From NCBI GenBank assembly GCA_017965425.1, contig JAGCPY010000060.1, forward strand, positions 1-42,286: a DNA stretch of 42,286 bases, written 5' to 3'. The DNA comes from Bacteroidaceae bacterium (lineage in GTDB: Bacteria > Bacteroidota > Bacteroidia > Bacteroidales > Bacteroidaceae). The notes below the pieces were generated by a model. The model had not been told where the DNA came from. It searched no databases and was given only the letters and a program-made list of their open reading frames with translations. Of this stretch, positions 1 through 7,155 are shown in pieces (positions within the stretch are counted from its first letter, which is position 1; each line of letters begins with the position of its first letter). The translations under genes and the position numbers were made by a program.

Positions 1-26
1 CCGTGAACGTATAGACGAGTCTGTGA

Positions 27-42
27 GAAGGTGTACACCTTC
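27..42. repeat. 16-bp palindrome GAAGGTGTACACCTTC, copy 1
   Basis: This is a perfect 16-bp palindrome. The identical sequence recurs at 26817-26832, next to the second pair of 90-bp repeats. In both loci it lies on the outer side of a repeat pair. A second partial match, GTGTACACC, follows at about 26843. It could be a protein-binding site or part of the mobile repeat. Its function is unknown. Confidence 0.7.
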
Positions 43-43
43 C

Positions 44-74
44 GACTTTTAGATGCATACACATGAAAAGTGTC
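44..74. repeat. Hairpin with loop ATGCATACACA
   Basis: GACTTTT (44-50) pairs with AAAAGTGTC (66-74), leaving a two-base bulge, around a loop containing ATGCATACACA. The same 11-base loop occurs at 26315-26325 inside a much longer stem of different sequence. The shared loop with unlike stems suggests a conserved structure, but with only two examples this is an inference. Confidence 0.45.
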
Positions 75-82
75 AAAAAAAG

Positions 83-172
83 CCTCAATCCCTCACCGAT
101 GGTGATAAGATGCAGTCTATGAAATATTTACAGGTGAGGGATTGGTGAGGGAATGGTGAGGGATGGTGAGGG
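83..172 (+). repeat. 90-bp GGTGAGGGATT repeat unit, copy 1
   Basis: The unit consists of box A, CCTCAATCCCTCACC (83-97), a 35-base core (98-132), and box B (133-172) made of four near-identical iterations of GGTGAGGGATT with 11, 11, 10 and 8 bases. Box A is the reverse complement of the start of box B plus its next bases, so each unit can fold on itself around the core. The partner unit at 651-740 is inverted and exactly the same length. Confidence 0.85.
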
Positions 173-292
173 TTTTCTCCATCGAAAGTCAAAAACGGAT
201 GTCAAGAAGACGAAAAACAGCAAGCGAAGGTTCTTAACTTACATGATTCATGAAGATTCAATCGCTTTTTATAAGACACGAATTACCATTGT

Positions 293-441
293 TGAGTCCA
301 CTTGAAAAAGTCTATTATTATGCTTTTGCCCTTACAGAGCGAAATATAACCTTCTGATTATCACCCAGGGCGTTCTCCAAGTGTGGAGCGTCCCGTCGGT
401 CCGAGCGCAGGGCGATAAGGCAGCTTGCGAAAGTCGAGTCA
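293..441. mobile_element. TIR element, copy A (internally deleted)
   Basis: It begins TGAGTCCACTTGAAAAAGTC and then follows copy B (912-1110) closely for about 100 bases, including TATCACCCAGGGCGTTCTCC and the CTCCAAGTGTGGAG hairpin. It then diverges, and its right end (GAGTCA at 436-441) is a degraded form of the copy B terminus. It lies between the two inverted 90-bp units. It encodes no protein. I read it as a decayed copy of a small non-autonomous element. Confidence 0.65.
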
Positions 442-650
442 ATTATTGATAATTTGTGTTTAATTCATGGCCATTTGTGTGAAAAAGAATCAGTTGACGG
501 CATCAAGGCTAATTATGGTTAAAACACGCGAGCATACACGCAAAGCAGCGAAAACAAACGAAAACGGATTCTTTCTTCCTTGGTTTTCCTTTGTTTTTGT
601 TGTTGATTATCGAATGCTTACTTCCTCATTCTCATTTAGTTAATGTAAAT

Positions 651-740
651 CCCTCACCTCCCCTCACCAATCCCTCACCAATCCCTCACCTGCAAAATCC
701 TTTCTCTCAGGCGATTATGGCATTCGGTGAGGGATTGAGG
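651..740 (-). repeat. 90-bp GGTGAGGGATT repeat unit, copy 2 (inverted)
   Basis: Read on the minus strand, box A is GGTGAGGGATTGAGG at 726-740, the core is 35 bases (691-725), and box B at 651-690 has four iterations of the GGTGAGGG motif. The length is the same 90 bp as copy 1 and the orientation is opposite, giving a large potential stem. The core differs from copy 1 in sequence but keeps scattered similarity, ending in TTTGCA against TTTACA. Confidence 0.85.
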
Positions 741-911
741 GATTTTATGGAAATATGAAGGGAGGTGGGTATTGCAGCTGCAGAGTTCTTTCATGAAAAC
801 GGATGATTGCTGTCCGAGGAGGGTAGCCTATAGAGGAAGTGCCCGATGGGATGGTTCCTCGGGTTCTAGTTCAATATCGTATGCCATGAGAAAGGCGAGA
901 GAATGAAATTA

Positions 912-1110
912 TGAGTCCACATGAAAAAGTCTATTATTACGCTTTTGTCCTTACAGGGCGAAATATAACCTATTGATTATCACCCAGGGCGTTCTCCAAG
1001 TGTGGAGCATCCCGTTGGGCCGATCGCTTCAAGCATGAAGCGTCGCAAAGCGCCGAGCAGCCCTGGGCTAGGGGCTTACAGTCCTTTCCGGACTTTTTCA
1101 AGTGGACTCA
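912..1110. mobile_element. 199-bp MITE/REP-like element, copy B
   Basis: The termini are TGAGTCCACATGAAAAAGTC (912-931) and GACTTTTTCAAGTGGACTCA (1091-1110), which are inverted repeats matching at 19 of 20 positions. ATTA lies directly outside both ends (908-911 and 1111-1114), a candidate 4-bp target duplication. The inside is rich in hairpins: CCCAGGGC (983-990) pairs with GCCCTGGG (1060-1067), and smaller stems lie at 993-1006, 1024-1042 and 1081-1093. No transposase is encoded. The right end stops one base short of the stop codon of the 1116-2342 gene (stop at 1116-1118), so it may act as that gene's terminator. Confidence 0.75.
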
Positions 1111-1115
1111 ATTAG

Positions 1116-2342
1116 TTACTTTGTAGCCTCTTGGATAGTTCGACGTAGGCGTTCGACAGCACGGTTGAGAGGTTCTGTAGGTTCAATGATATTATCGGGT
1201 CCCCAGAAGTCTGCATCGTCAAAGAATTCGACGTTGTCGTAGAGGTTGTTGCGGCTGCGGAAAGAATCGCGACTGCGAATGGGTTGGGCTTGTGGTAGGA
1301 GGTCGGTGACGACGAATTCGCTGACAACTGTGAAGGGTGAGGCGAAGAGACGGCGTTTCCAGTCGCATTTGAATCGCATCTCATGTCGGATGTAGTTGAG
1401 ATACGTCGTGTTGCCTTCGGTTCGATAAAAGATATTGAAGGTGAGTTCGAGGGGGGTAAAGTGCAAGCCCTTAGGGCGATGGACGAGCATGGCATCGGTG
1501 GCCAGTACTCGGTTGCGGAGGTCGAGTTGAAGGTCTGCACGTGAGATGGCGAGTGAATGCCGGTCGATGTAGAGGGTGGCGTAGAAAAGGGCGTATGGCC
1601 TGATGTTCACGGGTGTCATGCGTATGACGTAATGTGGGCGCTCGTTGAGCTTCTCATCACCTTCATAGGTGTATCGGTAGCAGGACATGTCGTCGCCATA
1701 GAAGAGGAATTCCTCGTTTTTGACGACATCGGCATTGATGGCCAATGTGGGGCCTCCCTGGAGTTTCACAGCGAGTGTGTCGGTGCGTTTGAAGTTCATC
1801 ATTCGTCGTCCGCGTCTGATGGCCACGGCATCGAAGAGAATACCTTTGTCGTAGGGAGTCTTGTAGAGTTCCACGACAGCCTCACTGATGCTGAGGTATT
1901 GGCGTCGTTTTTGTATGATTTCTCGGTAGAAGCCTTTGTAGGAGGTGGCTTTGAGGCTGTAGTTTTGGTAGAACTTGGTGATGGCAGCACGCACGACGTC
2001 CTCTGCGGGGACGTTGTTCACCACGACTTCGCTGAGGGTCACAACCGCGGGTTTCAGTTGGATGTTCAACTGGTGACCATCGCCTTTGATGTTTATGCGT
2101 TGGCTGATATAACCAATCAGTGAAACGTCGATATCCGTGGCTTGTGGTTTGATTTTCAGTGTGAAACATCCCTGCTCATTGGTCACTGTGCCGACGTTTT
2201 CAGCTGTCACGCTGGCATGGGGTAGGGGACGGTGAGTCTGTTGGTCAGTGACGATGCCGCTGACGGTAATGATGTCTTGAGCCGTGACAGAAGGACTGAG
2301 CATCACTAAGAGTAGGATGAGAAGGTAATGAGGACGTTGCAT
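1116..2342 (-). CDS. Exported protein with carboxypeptidase-regulatory-like domain
   Basis: This 408-residue protein has a signal peptide (about 1-21, ending VTA-Q) followed by a CarboxypepD_reg-like beta-sandwich (about 27-105: VSGIVTDQQTHRPLPHASV...GTVTNEQGCFTL). That domain is the N-terminal plug-associated module of many Bacteroidetes outer-membrane proteins. A conserved region follows (DVVRAAITKFYQNYS, KGFYREIIQKRRQYLSISEAVVELY) of a kind found in uncharacterised Bacteroidetes envelope proteins. No enzyme motif is visible. It is probably periplasmic or outer-membrane associated. It has no operon partner. The start is supported by GGAGGAAG upstream of ATG. The nearest good promoter is at 2541-2572, inside a region that looks like an integration scar. 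Confidence 0.75.
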   Translation of the reverse strand: MQRPHYLLILLLVMLSPSVTAQDIITVSGIVTDQQTHRPLPHASVTAENVGTVTNEQGCFTLKIKPQATDIDVSLIGYISQRINIKGDGHQLNIQLKPAVVTLSEVVVNNVPAEDVVRAAITKFYQNYSLKATSYKGFYREIIQKRRQYLSISEAVVELYKTPYDKGILFDAVAIRRGRRMMNFKRTDTLAVKLQGGPTLAINADVVKNEEFLFYGDDMSCYRYTYEGDEKLNERPHYVIRMTPVNIRPYALFYATLYIDRHSLAISRADLQLDLRNRVLATDAMLVHRPKGLHFTPLELTFNIFYRTEGNTTYLNYIRHEMRFKCDWKRRLFASPFTVVSEFVVTDLLPQAQPIRSRDSFRSRNNLYDNVEFFDDADFWGPDNIIEPTEPLNRAVERLRRTIQEATK

Positions 2343-2398
2343 GGTGTCTATTTAGAAAATACGAATGCTTCCTCCAAAAAAGTTTTGTTCTTAATAGA

Positions 2399-2427
2399 AA
2401 TAACCGCCTTGTGCTTAGACGGTTATT
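2399..2427 (-). terminator. Stem-loop, probable former ssrA terminator
   Basis: AATAACCG (2399-2406) pairs with CGGTTATT (2420-2427). It lies 9 bases beyond a copy of the tmRNA 3' end (2437-2451), mirroring the arrangement of the intact tmRNA and its own terminator at 2888-2910. I infer that it is the original chromosomal terminator, displaced by an integration. It now sits in the likely leader of the 1116-2342 gene. Confidence 0.5.
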
Positions 2428-2436
2428 ATCGTTTCA

Positions 2437-2451
2437 TTGTGGAGCTGGAGG
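2437..2451 (-). other. att-like duplicate of the tmRNA 3' end
   Basis: TTGTGGAGCTGGAGG is a 15-base exact copy of 2922-2936, which covers the last bases of ssrA. The sequence then diverges. Duplication of a tmRNA 3' end on the far side of an AT-rich insert is the classic footprint of a site-specific integrative element. No integrase gene remains in between. Confidence 0.6.
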
Positions 2452-2540
2452 ACGGCGTGTTATTAGGAAATACAGGATAGACGTATATGTTTATTTAGTT
2501 TACTTTTGTATTGTGAAATCCCTCTATAATATTTTGGGAG

Positions 2541-2572
2541 CAAAAGTATAACTATTTGCTTAAACTCGCAAA
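2541..2572 (-). promoter_or_regulatory. Bacteroidetes-type promoter reading left
   Basis: On the minus strand there is TTTG (2569-2572), a 20-bp spacer, and TACTTTTG (2541-2548), a full match to the Bacteroidetes consensus. Transcription would start near 2534 and read towards the 1116-2342 gene through the 2399-2427 stem-loop, giving a leader of about 190 bases. A weaker plus-strand TACTTTTG lies at 2501-2508. Confidence 0.5.
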
Positions 2573-2781
2573 TGATAAATGTTAATTATTCTTTAAGAAG
2601 ATTCATTCCTAACACCCATGTCATTGCAGATAATCGGATAGTGGTTACGATGTCAAAGCACGTTAACGTATCTAACTTTGAAAAAGGAAAAATTGATATT
2701 GATCCAAATTTCGTTGAAGCTGTTGAGATACTAAAGAAGAGTGGTTTCATCAATGCAGAATACACCTCAAAGCGGAGATAA
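2572..2781 (+). CDS. Small hypothetical protein in the integration scar
   Basis: A 69-residue reading frame that I do not recognise. It has no signal peptide or membrane segment. The C-terminal half (FEKGKIDIDPNFVEAVEILKKSGFINAEYTSKRR) could form a helix. It lies between the duplicated ssrA 3' end and ssrA itself, in AT-rich sequence, so it may be a leftover gene of a deleted integrative element. The upstream plus-strand promoter is weak. The frame could also be chance. Confidence 0.35.
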   Translation: MINVNYSLRRFIPNTHVIADNRIVVTMSKHVNVSNFEKGKIDIDPNFVEAVEILKKSGFINAEYTSKRR

Positions 2782-2844
2782 ATGCTCCAAAACGGTCGAA
2801 ATTGGAATCAAGCTCAAATTTGACAGTTAAACTTTCATAAAAGA

Positions 2845-2868
2845 AAAACGGAACCTAAAACGGAACCT
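2845..2868. repeat. Tandem 12-bp repeat AAAACGGAACCT x2
   Basis: AAAACGGAACCT occurs twice, head to tail (2845-2856 and 2857-2868), 54 bases from the ssrA 3' end and inside the presumed element side. Short direct repeats in this position are typical of arm-type binding sites for tyrosine integrases, which is the inferred role here. Confidence 0.5.
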
Positions 2869-2887
2869 CTGATGGAAGGAAAAACAA

Positions 2888-2910
2888 AACCCGCTAAAAA
2901 TCAGCGGGTT
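2888..2910 (-). terminator. ssrA terminator
   Basis: AACCCGCT (2888-2895) pairs with AGCGGGTT (2903-2910) around a 7-base loop. On the minus strand it is followed by a T-rich tract. It lies 14 bases beyond the tmRNA 3' end, as expected for a Rho-independent terminator. Confidence 0.8.
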
Positions 2911-2924
2911 CTATTATTCGGTTG

Positions 2925-3324
2925 TGGAGCTGGAGGGAATTGAACCCTCGTCCAAACAGGGACATCCTGCGCTTTCTACACGCTTATTCCAGACTTGGTT
3001 TTCGAGCATGGGCAAGACCTGGACCACCAACCTATGCCTTATCCTCTAAAATTTCGTCGTGCGTGCGAGGCCGCGCATGACTATCCCTGGTTTTGCTGCA
3101 CCACTTTACCAGAGCGCTCCAGGGCGATAGTCTCTGAGTGATGTCTCGTCTCAGCACCTTGTGCCGAGATAATGCTCGGATTTACTATACTTCAATCAAG
3201 CAGCGAGAGCGTAAGTGTTTTCGCCAGTTAATTCTTTGAAGACCAGGTATTAAAGAGAGCGATCAGCGACTCTCTGCGTGCTTACGCAACATCTCATCCT
3301 GCTGTCAAATCCATGTCAGCCCCC
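2925..3324 (-). ncRNA. ssrA: Transfer-messenger RNA (tmRNA)
   Basis: A tmRNA of about 400 nt that rescues stalled ribosomes and tags incomplete proteins. The 5' end GGGGCTGACATGGATTTGAC (from 3324) pairs with CAGCTCC near the 3' end to form the acceptor stem. The 3' arm carries the tRNA-like GGACGAGGGTTCAATTCCCTCC. The CCA end is not encoded (the sequence reads ACAA). The tag frame reads ...GENTYALAA-stop, close to the GENNYALAA or GETNYALAA tags known from Bacteroides. A promoter lies at 3348-3378 and a terminator at 2888-2910. The last 15 bases are duplicated at 2437-2451, which suggests it has served as an attachment site. Confidence 0.96.
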
Positions 3325-3347
3325 GAGGTGTGCTTCTTTTGCGGGTG

Positions 3348-3378
3348 CAAAGGTATGACAAATTTCTGAATCTGCAAA
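3348..3378 (-). promoter_or_regulatory. ssrA promoter
   Basis: On the minus strand, TTTG (3375-3378), a 19-bp spacer and TACCTTTG (3348-3355) match the Bacteroidetes consensus. The predicted start near 3341 lies about 17 bases before the mature tmRNA 5' end. Confidence 0.8.
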
Positions 3379-3434
3379 TTTTTATGGCATAAAATGTAAT
3401 GGCGGGCTTTTATGTCTTTTTTCGCCATCATTCT

Positions 3435-3466
3435 TTTGCGGGATTCATTTTTTTGATATTCCTTTG
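3435..3466 (+). promoter_or_regulatory. Promoter of the first exopolysaccharide operon
   Basis: TTTG (3435-3438), a 20-bp spacer and TTCCTTTG (3459-3466), one mismatch from TAnnTTTG. The start point would be near 3473, giving a leader of about 60 bases before the ATG at 3532. Confidence 0.5.
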
Positions 3467-3531
3467 CAATAAATATGCCACCAATTTAGTTATAAATATA
3501 AATGAACGCACGCGCAAGAAATTTTTATGTT

Positions 3532-6078
3532 ATGAAAAGAATATTTCTCTTCTTGTTTTTTATCATTTTGGGCTTTCATTCTGCCCTTTTTGCTCAGTCG
3601 ATGACGGATGAGCAGCTCATCAGTTATGTGCTTCAGGAGAAAGAGAAAGGCACGTCTCAGGATATCATCATTCGCAATGTCCTTCAACGTGGGGTCACGG
3701 TGGAGCAACTGCGCCGTGTGCGTAAGAAGGTGGAAGCCCAACAGAAACAGCTCGGTGCCGTGGATCTCACTGGTGCCGGCCAGTCGAAGAAAGACAACCG
3801 TTTGCGTTCTCGTCAGCAGAAAGCTAAAGATGAACTTCAGAAGCAACAAGGTTTCATGATTAAGTCTCAGCGAGAAGAGAATGACTGGCGCTACATGTCA
3901 CGAGAGCAACGGCAACAGGCTATTGAGGATGAATCTGCTTTTTTTGATCTCGATTCATTGGAATACTATAGCAGCATCGTTCCTAAGGAACAACAGGTCT
4001 TTGGTCGTAATATTTTCAATCAGAAGAATCTGTCTTTTGAGCCGAATATGAACATGGCAACTCCAGCCAATTATCGTTTGGGTGCAGGGGATGCCGTTAT
4101 CATTGATGTTTGGGGTGCTTCTCAGGAAACCTTTGAAAGCACGATTTCTCCAGATGGGACCATCACCATCCAAGGCATAGGTCCCATAAAATTGGCTGGC
4201 CTCTCTGTGTCTGAGGCCACCAAACGTTTGAAATCTCGTCTTGGGCAGTATTACAACGATTGTCAGGTCAGCCTCAGCTTGGGTGAGACACGAAGCATCA
4301 TCGTACAGGTGATGGGAGAGGTGGTCATGCCTGGGAGCTATACATTGAGTAGTCTTGCGACAGCCTTCAATGCCCTCTATGCAGCAGGTGGTATCAGCGA
4401 TGTCGGTACGTTGCGCGATATAGAAGTGTATCGCGCTGGACGAGTCATTGCCCGTATTGACGTGTATGACTACTTGCTTCATGGTAATTCAAAAGGCGAT
4501 GTGCGTTTGCAAGATAACGATGTCATCCGTGTTGGCACTTACGATTGTCTGGTGGAGGTGCGGGGTAAAGTCAAACGCCCGATGTTTTATGAGATGAAGT
4601 CCTCCGAGAGCGTGCAACGGGTATTGGAATTCTCTGGTGGATTCACGGGAGATGCCTTTACTAAGAATGTCCGTCTTGTTCGCAAGGCAGGTCAGGAATA
4701 TAGTATCCACACGATTGAGGAATTTGAGATGAACGGTTTCACATTGGCAGACGGCGATTCCATTTTTGTTGACAGCGTGATTCCCCGCTTCCGAAATATG
4801 GTGGAAGTGATGGGAGCGGTCATGCATCCTGGAAAGTTCCAGATGGATGGTAAGATACAAAGTGTTCGTGAACTCATTGAGGCAGCCGAAGGTTTGCGTG
4901 AGGATGCTTTTACTGATCGTGCCGTCATGCACCGCGAGAAAGAAGACCTCACCTTAGAGATGATTTCGATAGACTTGAAAGGCATTCTCGCTGGTCGTGT
5001 CAGTGATGTGCCTCTGAAAAAGAACGACGTATTATTCGTCCCCAGCAAGTTAGACATGAATGGTGAACAGACCCTTCGTATCAATGGCGAAGTCAACTTC
5101 CCAGGAACTTATAAGTATGCATCAGGCACAACAGTTAAGGATCTCATTTTGTTAGCTGGCGGTTTAACCCGTGCCGCTTCTACAGCAAAGATTGACGTCT
5201 TCCGTCGTAACTATCAGCCTGACGCCCGTGAATCCTCAGTTGCTTTGTCTCAAGTGTTCTCGTTCAATCTCGATCATGGTTTCCTCGTTGAAGATACTTC
5301 TTTCGTCCTTCAGCCATTTGACGAAGTTCAAGTGCGCAAGAGTCCTGCTTACACAGAGCAGCAGAATGTGAGGATATCGGGCTCTGTTAACTTTGAAGGC
5401 GAATATGCCATGACCAGCAAGGAATTCCGCTTGAGCGATCTCGTCCGTATTGCCGGTGGTCTCTCTGAGACAGCCTATGCCAAGGGGGCACGTCTCATTC
5501 GCCAGATGACACAGGAAGAGCGAGACCAACGTGAGAGTGCTTTGCGTCAGTCGCAGATAGCTCTTTACGAACAGGCCTTGGAATCAGACAAGGGCTATGA
5601 TCGTCATTTGGCCGATACTTTGCTTACTATGAAGATGGATCAAGGCTATAACTACAACGTGGCCATTGATTTAGAGGATGCTATCGCCCATCCAGGCGAA
5701 CCGAATGATGTCGTGCTTCGTGCGAATGACCAAGTTGTGGTGCCTCAGTTCTCGAACACGGTCAAGGTCTCTGGAGAGGTCATGTTCCCCATCTCCATCA
5801 ATTATGTTAAGGGAAAGAGTCTCAGCTATTACATCAAGCGTGCGGGCGGCTATGGCAATCGTGCCAGCAAAAAACAAACCTATGCCATCTATATGAATGG
5901 CTCTGTGAACCAACTTGGCCGACGTGACGGTGGCAAGAATATTGCACCCGGCTCTGAAATTATTGTGCCGACCAAAAAGAAGAAAGAGGGCATGTCCACT
6001 GCTGAGATTGCTGTATTGGGCACCTCTGCCGCTTCATTGACAACCATGATTGTTGCACTGATTAACTTGCTGAAATGA
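3532..6078 (+). CDS. Polysaccharide export protein with six SLBB domains
   Basis: An 848-residue outer-membrane or periplasmic polysaccharide exporter of the Wza superfamily, much larger than classical Wza. It has a signal peptide (about 1-21, ending FA-Q), a charged coiled region (25-150), a Poly_export domain (about 170-245: YRLGAGDAVIIDVWG...ISPDGTITIQGIG) and six SLBB repeats, each starting like V.GEV..PG.Y and ending in AGG or SGG, near 260, 345, 430, 520, 615 and 750. A C-terminal hydrophobic helix (LTTMIVALINLL) is present. An ATG ten codons earlier (3502) is in frame, but the start at 3532 gives the clean signal peptide MKRIFLFLFFIIL. It overlaps the next gene by 4 bases and is first in the operon. 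Confidence 0.9.
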   Translation: MKRIFLFLFFIILGFHSALFAQSMTDEQLISYVLQEKEKGTSQDIIIRNVLQRGVTVEQLRRVRKKVEAQQKQLGAVDLTGAGQSKKDNRLRSRQQKAKDELQKQQGFMIKSQREENDWRYMSREQRQQAIEDESAFFDLDSLEYYSSIVPKEQQVFGRNIFNQKNLSFEPNMNMATPANYRLGAGDAVIIDVWGASQETFESTISPDGTITIQGIGPIKLAGLSVSEATKRLKSRLGQYYNDCQVSLSLGETRSIIVQVMGEVVMPGSYTLSSLATAFNALYAAGGISDVGTLRDIEVYRAGRVIARIDVYDYLLHGNSKGDVRLQDNDVIRVGTYDCLVEVRGKVKRPMFYEMKSSESVQRVLEFSGGFTGDAFTKNVRLVRKAGQEYSIHTIEEFEMNGFTLADGDSIFVDSVIPRFRNMVEVMGAVMHPGKFQMDGKIQSVRELIEAAEGLREDAFTDRAVMHREKEDLTLEMISIDLKGILAGRVSDVPLKKNDVLFVPSKLDMNGEQTLRINGEVNFPGTYKYASGTTVKDLILLAGGLTRAASTAKIDVFRRNYQPDARESSVALSQVFSFNLDHGFLVEDTSFVLQPFDEVQVRKSPAYTEQQNVRISGSVNFEGEYAMTSKEFRLSDLVRIAGGLSETAYAKGARLIRQMTQEERDQRESALRQSQIALYEQALESDKGYDRHLADTLLTMKMDQGYNYNVAIDLEDAIAHPGEPNDVVLRANDQVVVPQFSNTVKVSGEVMFPISINYVKGKSLSYYIKRAGGYGNRASKKQTYAIYMNGSVNQLGRRDGGKNIAPGSEIIVPTKKKKEGMSTAEIAVLGTSAASLTTMIVALINLLK

Positions 6079-7139
6079 TGGAAGAAAAGGAATCCAAAGA
6101 GGTTATCGATCTCCGTGAAATTGCTAAAAAGGTTTGGGCCAAGAGAAGGCTGTTTTTGAAGGTCTGGGTTGTGACGCTCATTGTCTCTGTAGCATGGATT
6201 TTCCCGCAGCCACGAACATTTGAAACCTCTGTGACATTGGCTCCAGAAGCCTCGGGCGATGTGTCTGAAGGAACCATTGGCAGCTTGGCATCTTCGTTCG
6301 GCATCAATCTCGGAAATATGGTGAATAACGATGCTATCTACCCATTGCTTTACCCTGACGTTGTCAGTTCCAATGACTTCATCGTAGGACTTTTTGATAT
6401 ACCAGTCAAGACCATTGACGGCCAGCTGGAAACAGATTACCTGACATATCTGGTGAAGTATCAAAAAATCTGTTTTTGGGACTATCCCCAAATTTGGCTG
6501 CACAAGTTCATGGAGAACTTCAAGTCGAAGGCTGACCGTCAACCTATCGGTGCCGTTGGCAAGGTGGACCCCTATCGTCTCTCGCGCAAAGAAGAAATCT
6601 TGGTTGATAAATTGCGGAAAACCATCAGTTGTTCCGTTGACAAGAAGACAGACGTGATTACGATTAACGTCGCAGATCAAGATCCATTGATCTGTGCCAC
6701 TCTTTGTGATTCCGTGCGTGAACGTCTTCAGAACTTTATCATCAGCTATCGTACGAGCAAGGCACGCAACGATGTGGATTTCTATTCTCGATTGGCCAAT
6801 GAGAGCCATCTGGAATACAAGCGAGCCATGAAGAAATACAGCACCTTCTGCGATACGCATCGCGAAGTCATCCTTCAGGCTGTACAATCGCAACGAGACG
6901 AACTGGAAAACGAGGTGCAGATGAAATTCCAGACCTACACAGTCATCAACACCCAGCTTGATGCTGCTAAAGCAAAGGTACAGGAACGTACACCAGCTTT
7001 CACCATCTTGCAGAACGCATCGGTTCCATCTAAGCCTTCTCAGCCCAAGCGTATGTTGTTTGTGATTGCCATGCTTTTCCTTTCAACCTTTGTGACGGGT
7101 GTGGTGGTTTGCCGAAAGTATCTGATGTCATTCTTGTAA
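6075..7139 (+). CDS. Wzz-type chain-length determinant
   Basis: A 354-residue inner-membrane polysaccharide co-polymerase that would set chain length and connect to the exporter upstream. It has a first membrane helix at about 27-45 (LFLKVWVVTLIVSVAWIF), a long periplasmic region with a predicted coil around residues 210-310, a proline-rich motif (SVPSKPSQPKRM) and a second membrane helix close to the C-terminus, as in Wzz proteins. It has no cytoplasmic kinase domain, unlike the Wzc-type protein at 23805. It overlaps the previous stop as ATGATG, so translational coupling is likely. Alternative starts at 6075 and 6078 differ by one residue. Confidence 0.88.
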   Translation: MMEEKESKEVIDLREIAKKVWAKRRLFLKVWVVTLIVSVAWIFPQPRTFETSVTLAPEASGDVSEGTIGSLASSFGINLGNMVNNDAIYPLLYPDVVSSNDFIVGLFDIPVKTIDGQLETDYLTYLVKYQKICFWDYPQIWLHKFMENFKSKADRQPIGAVGKVDPYRLSRKEEILVDKLRKTISCSVDKKTDVITINVADQDPLICATLCDSVRERLQNFIISYRTSKARNDVDFYSRLANESHLEYKRAMKKYSTFCDTHREVILQAVQSQRDELENEVQMKFQTYTVINTQLDAAKAKVQERTPAFTILQNASVPSKPSQPKRMLFVIAMLFLSTFVTGVVVCRKYLMSFL

Positions 7140-7155
7140 AGCTTTTCTACGCCTT

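Larger units (their letters stand above)
1..1115. other. Gene-free repeat-rich interval
   Basis: I see no credible coding sequence here on either strand. The interval holds a 16-bp palindrome (27-42), a small hairpin (44-74), two 90-bp units in opposite orientation (83-172, 651-740) and two related elements with terminal inverted repeats (293-441, 912-1110), each listed separately. In 742-911 there is only a weak 7-bp inverted repeat (814-820 with 856-862). The stretches 173-292 and 442-650 show nothing I recognise. The next gene reads towards this interval and stops at 1116, so the whole block lies downstream of it. Confidence 0.7.

Noticed and set aside
133-172. Tandem GGTGAGGGATT iterations resembling a CRISPR array
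   Set aside because: The iterations are contiguous 10-11-base words without unique spacers, and no cas genes are present.
814-890. tRNA-like string with GGTTCTAGTTC
   Set aside because: No acceptor, anticodon or D-arm pairing could be assembled around it.
1557-2123. 188-codon open frame on the plus strand
   Set aside because: It is a shadow of the CarboxypepD_reg-like gene and has no start signal or domain.
5889-6893. 334-codon open frame on the minus strand
   Set aside because: It is antisense to the SLBB exporter and Wzz genes, which have strong domain evidence and overlapping starts.
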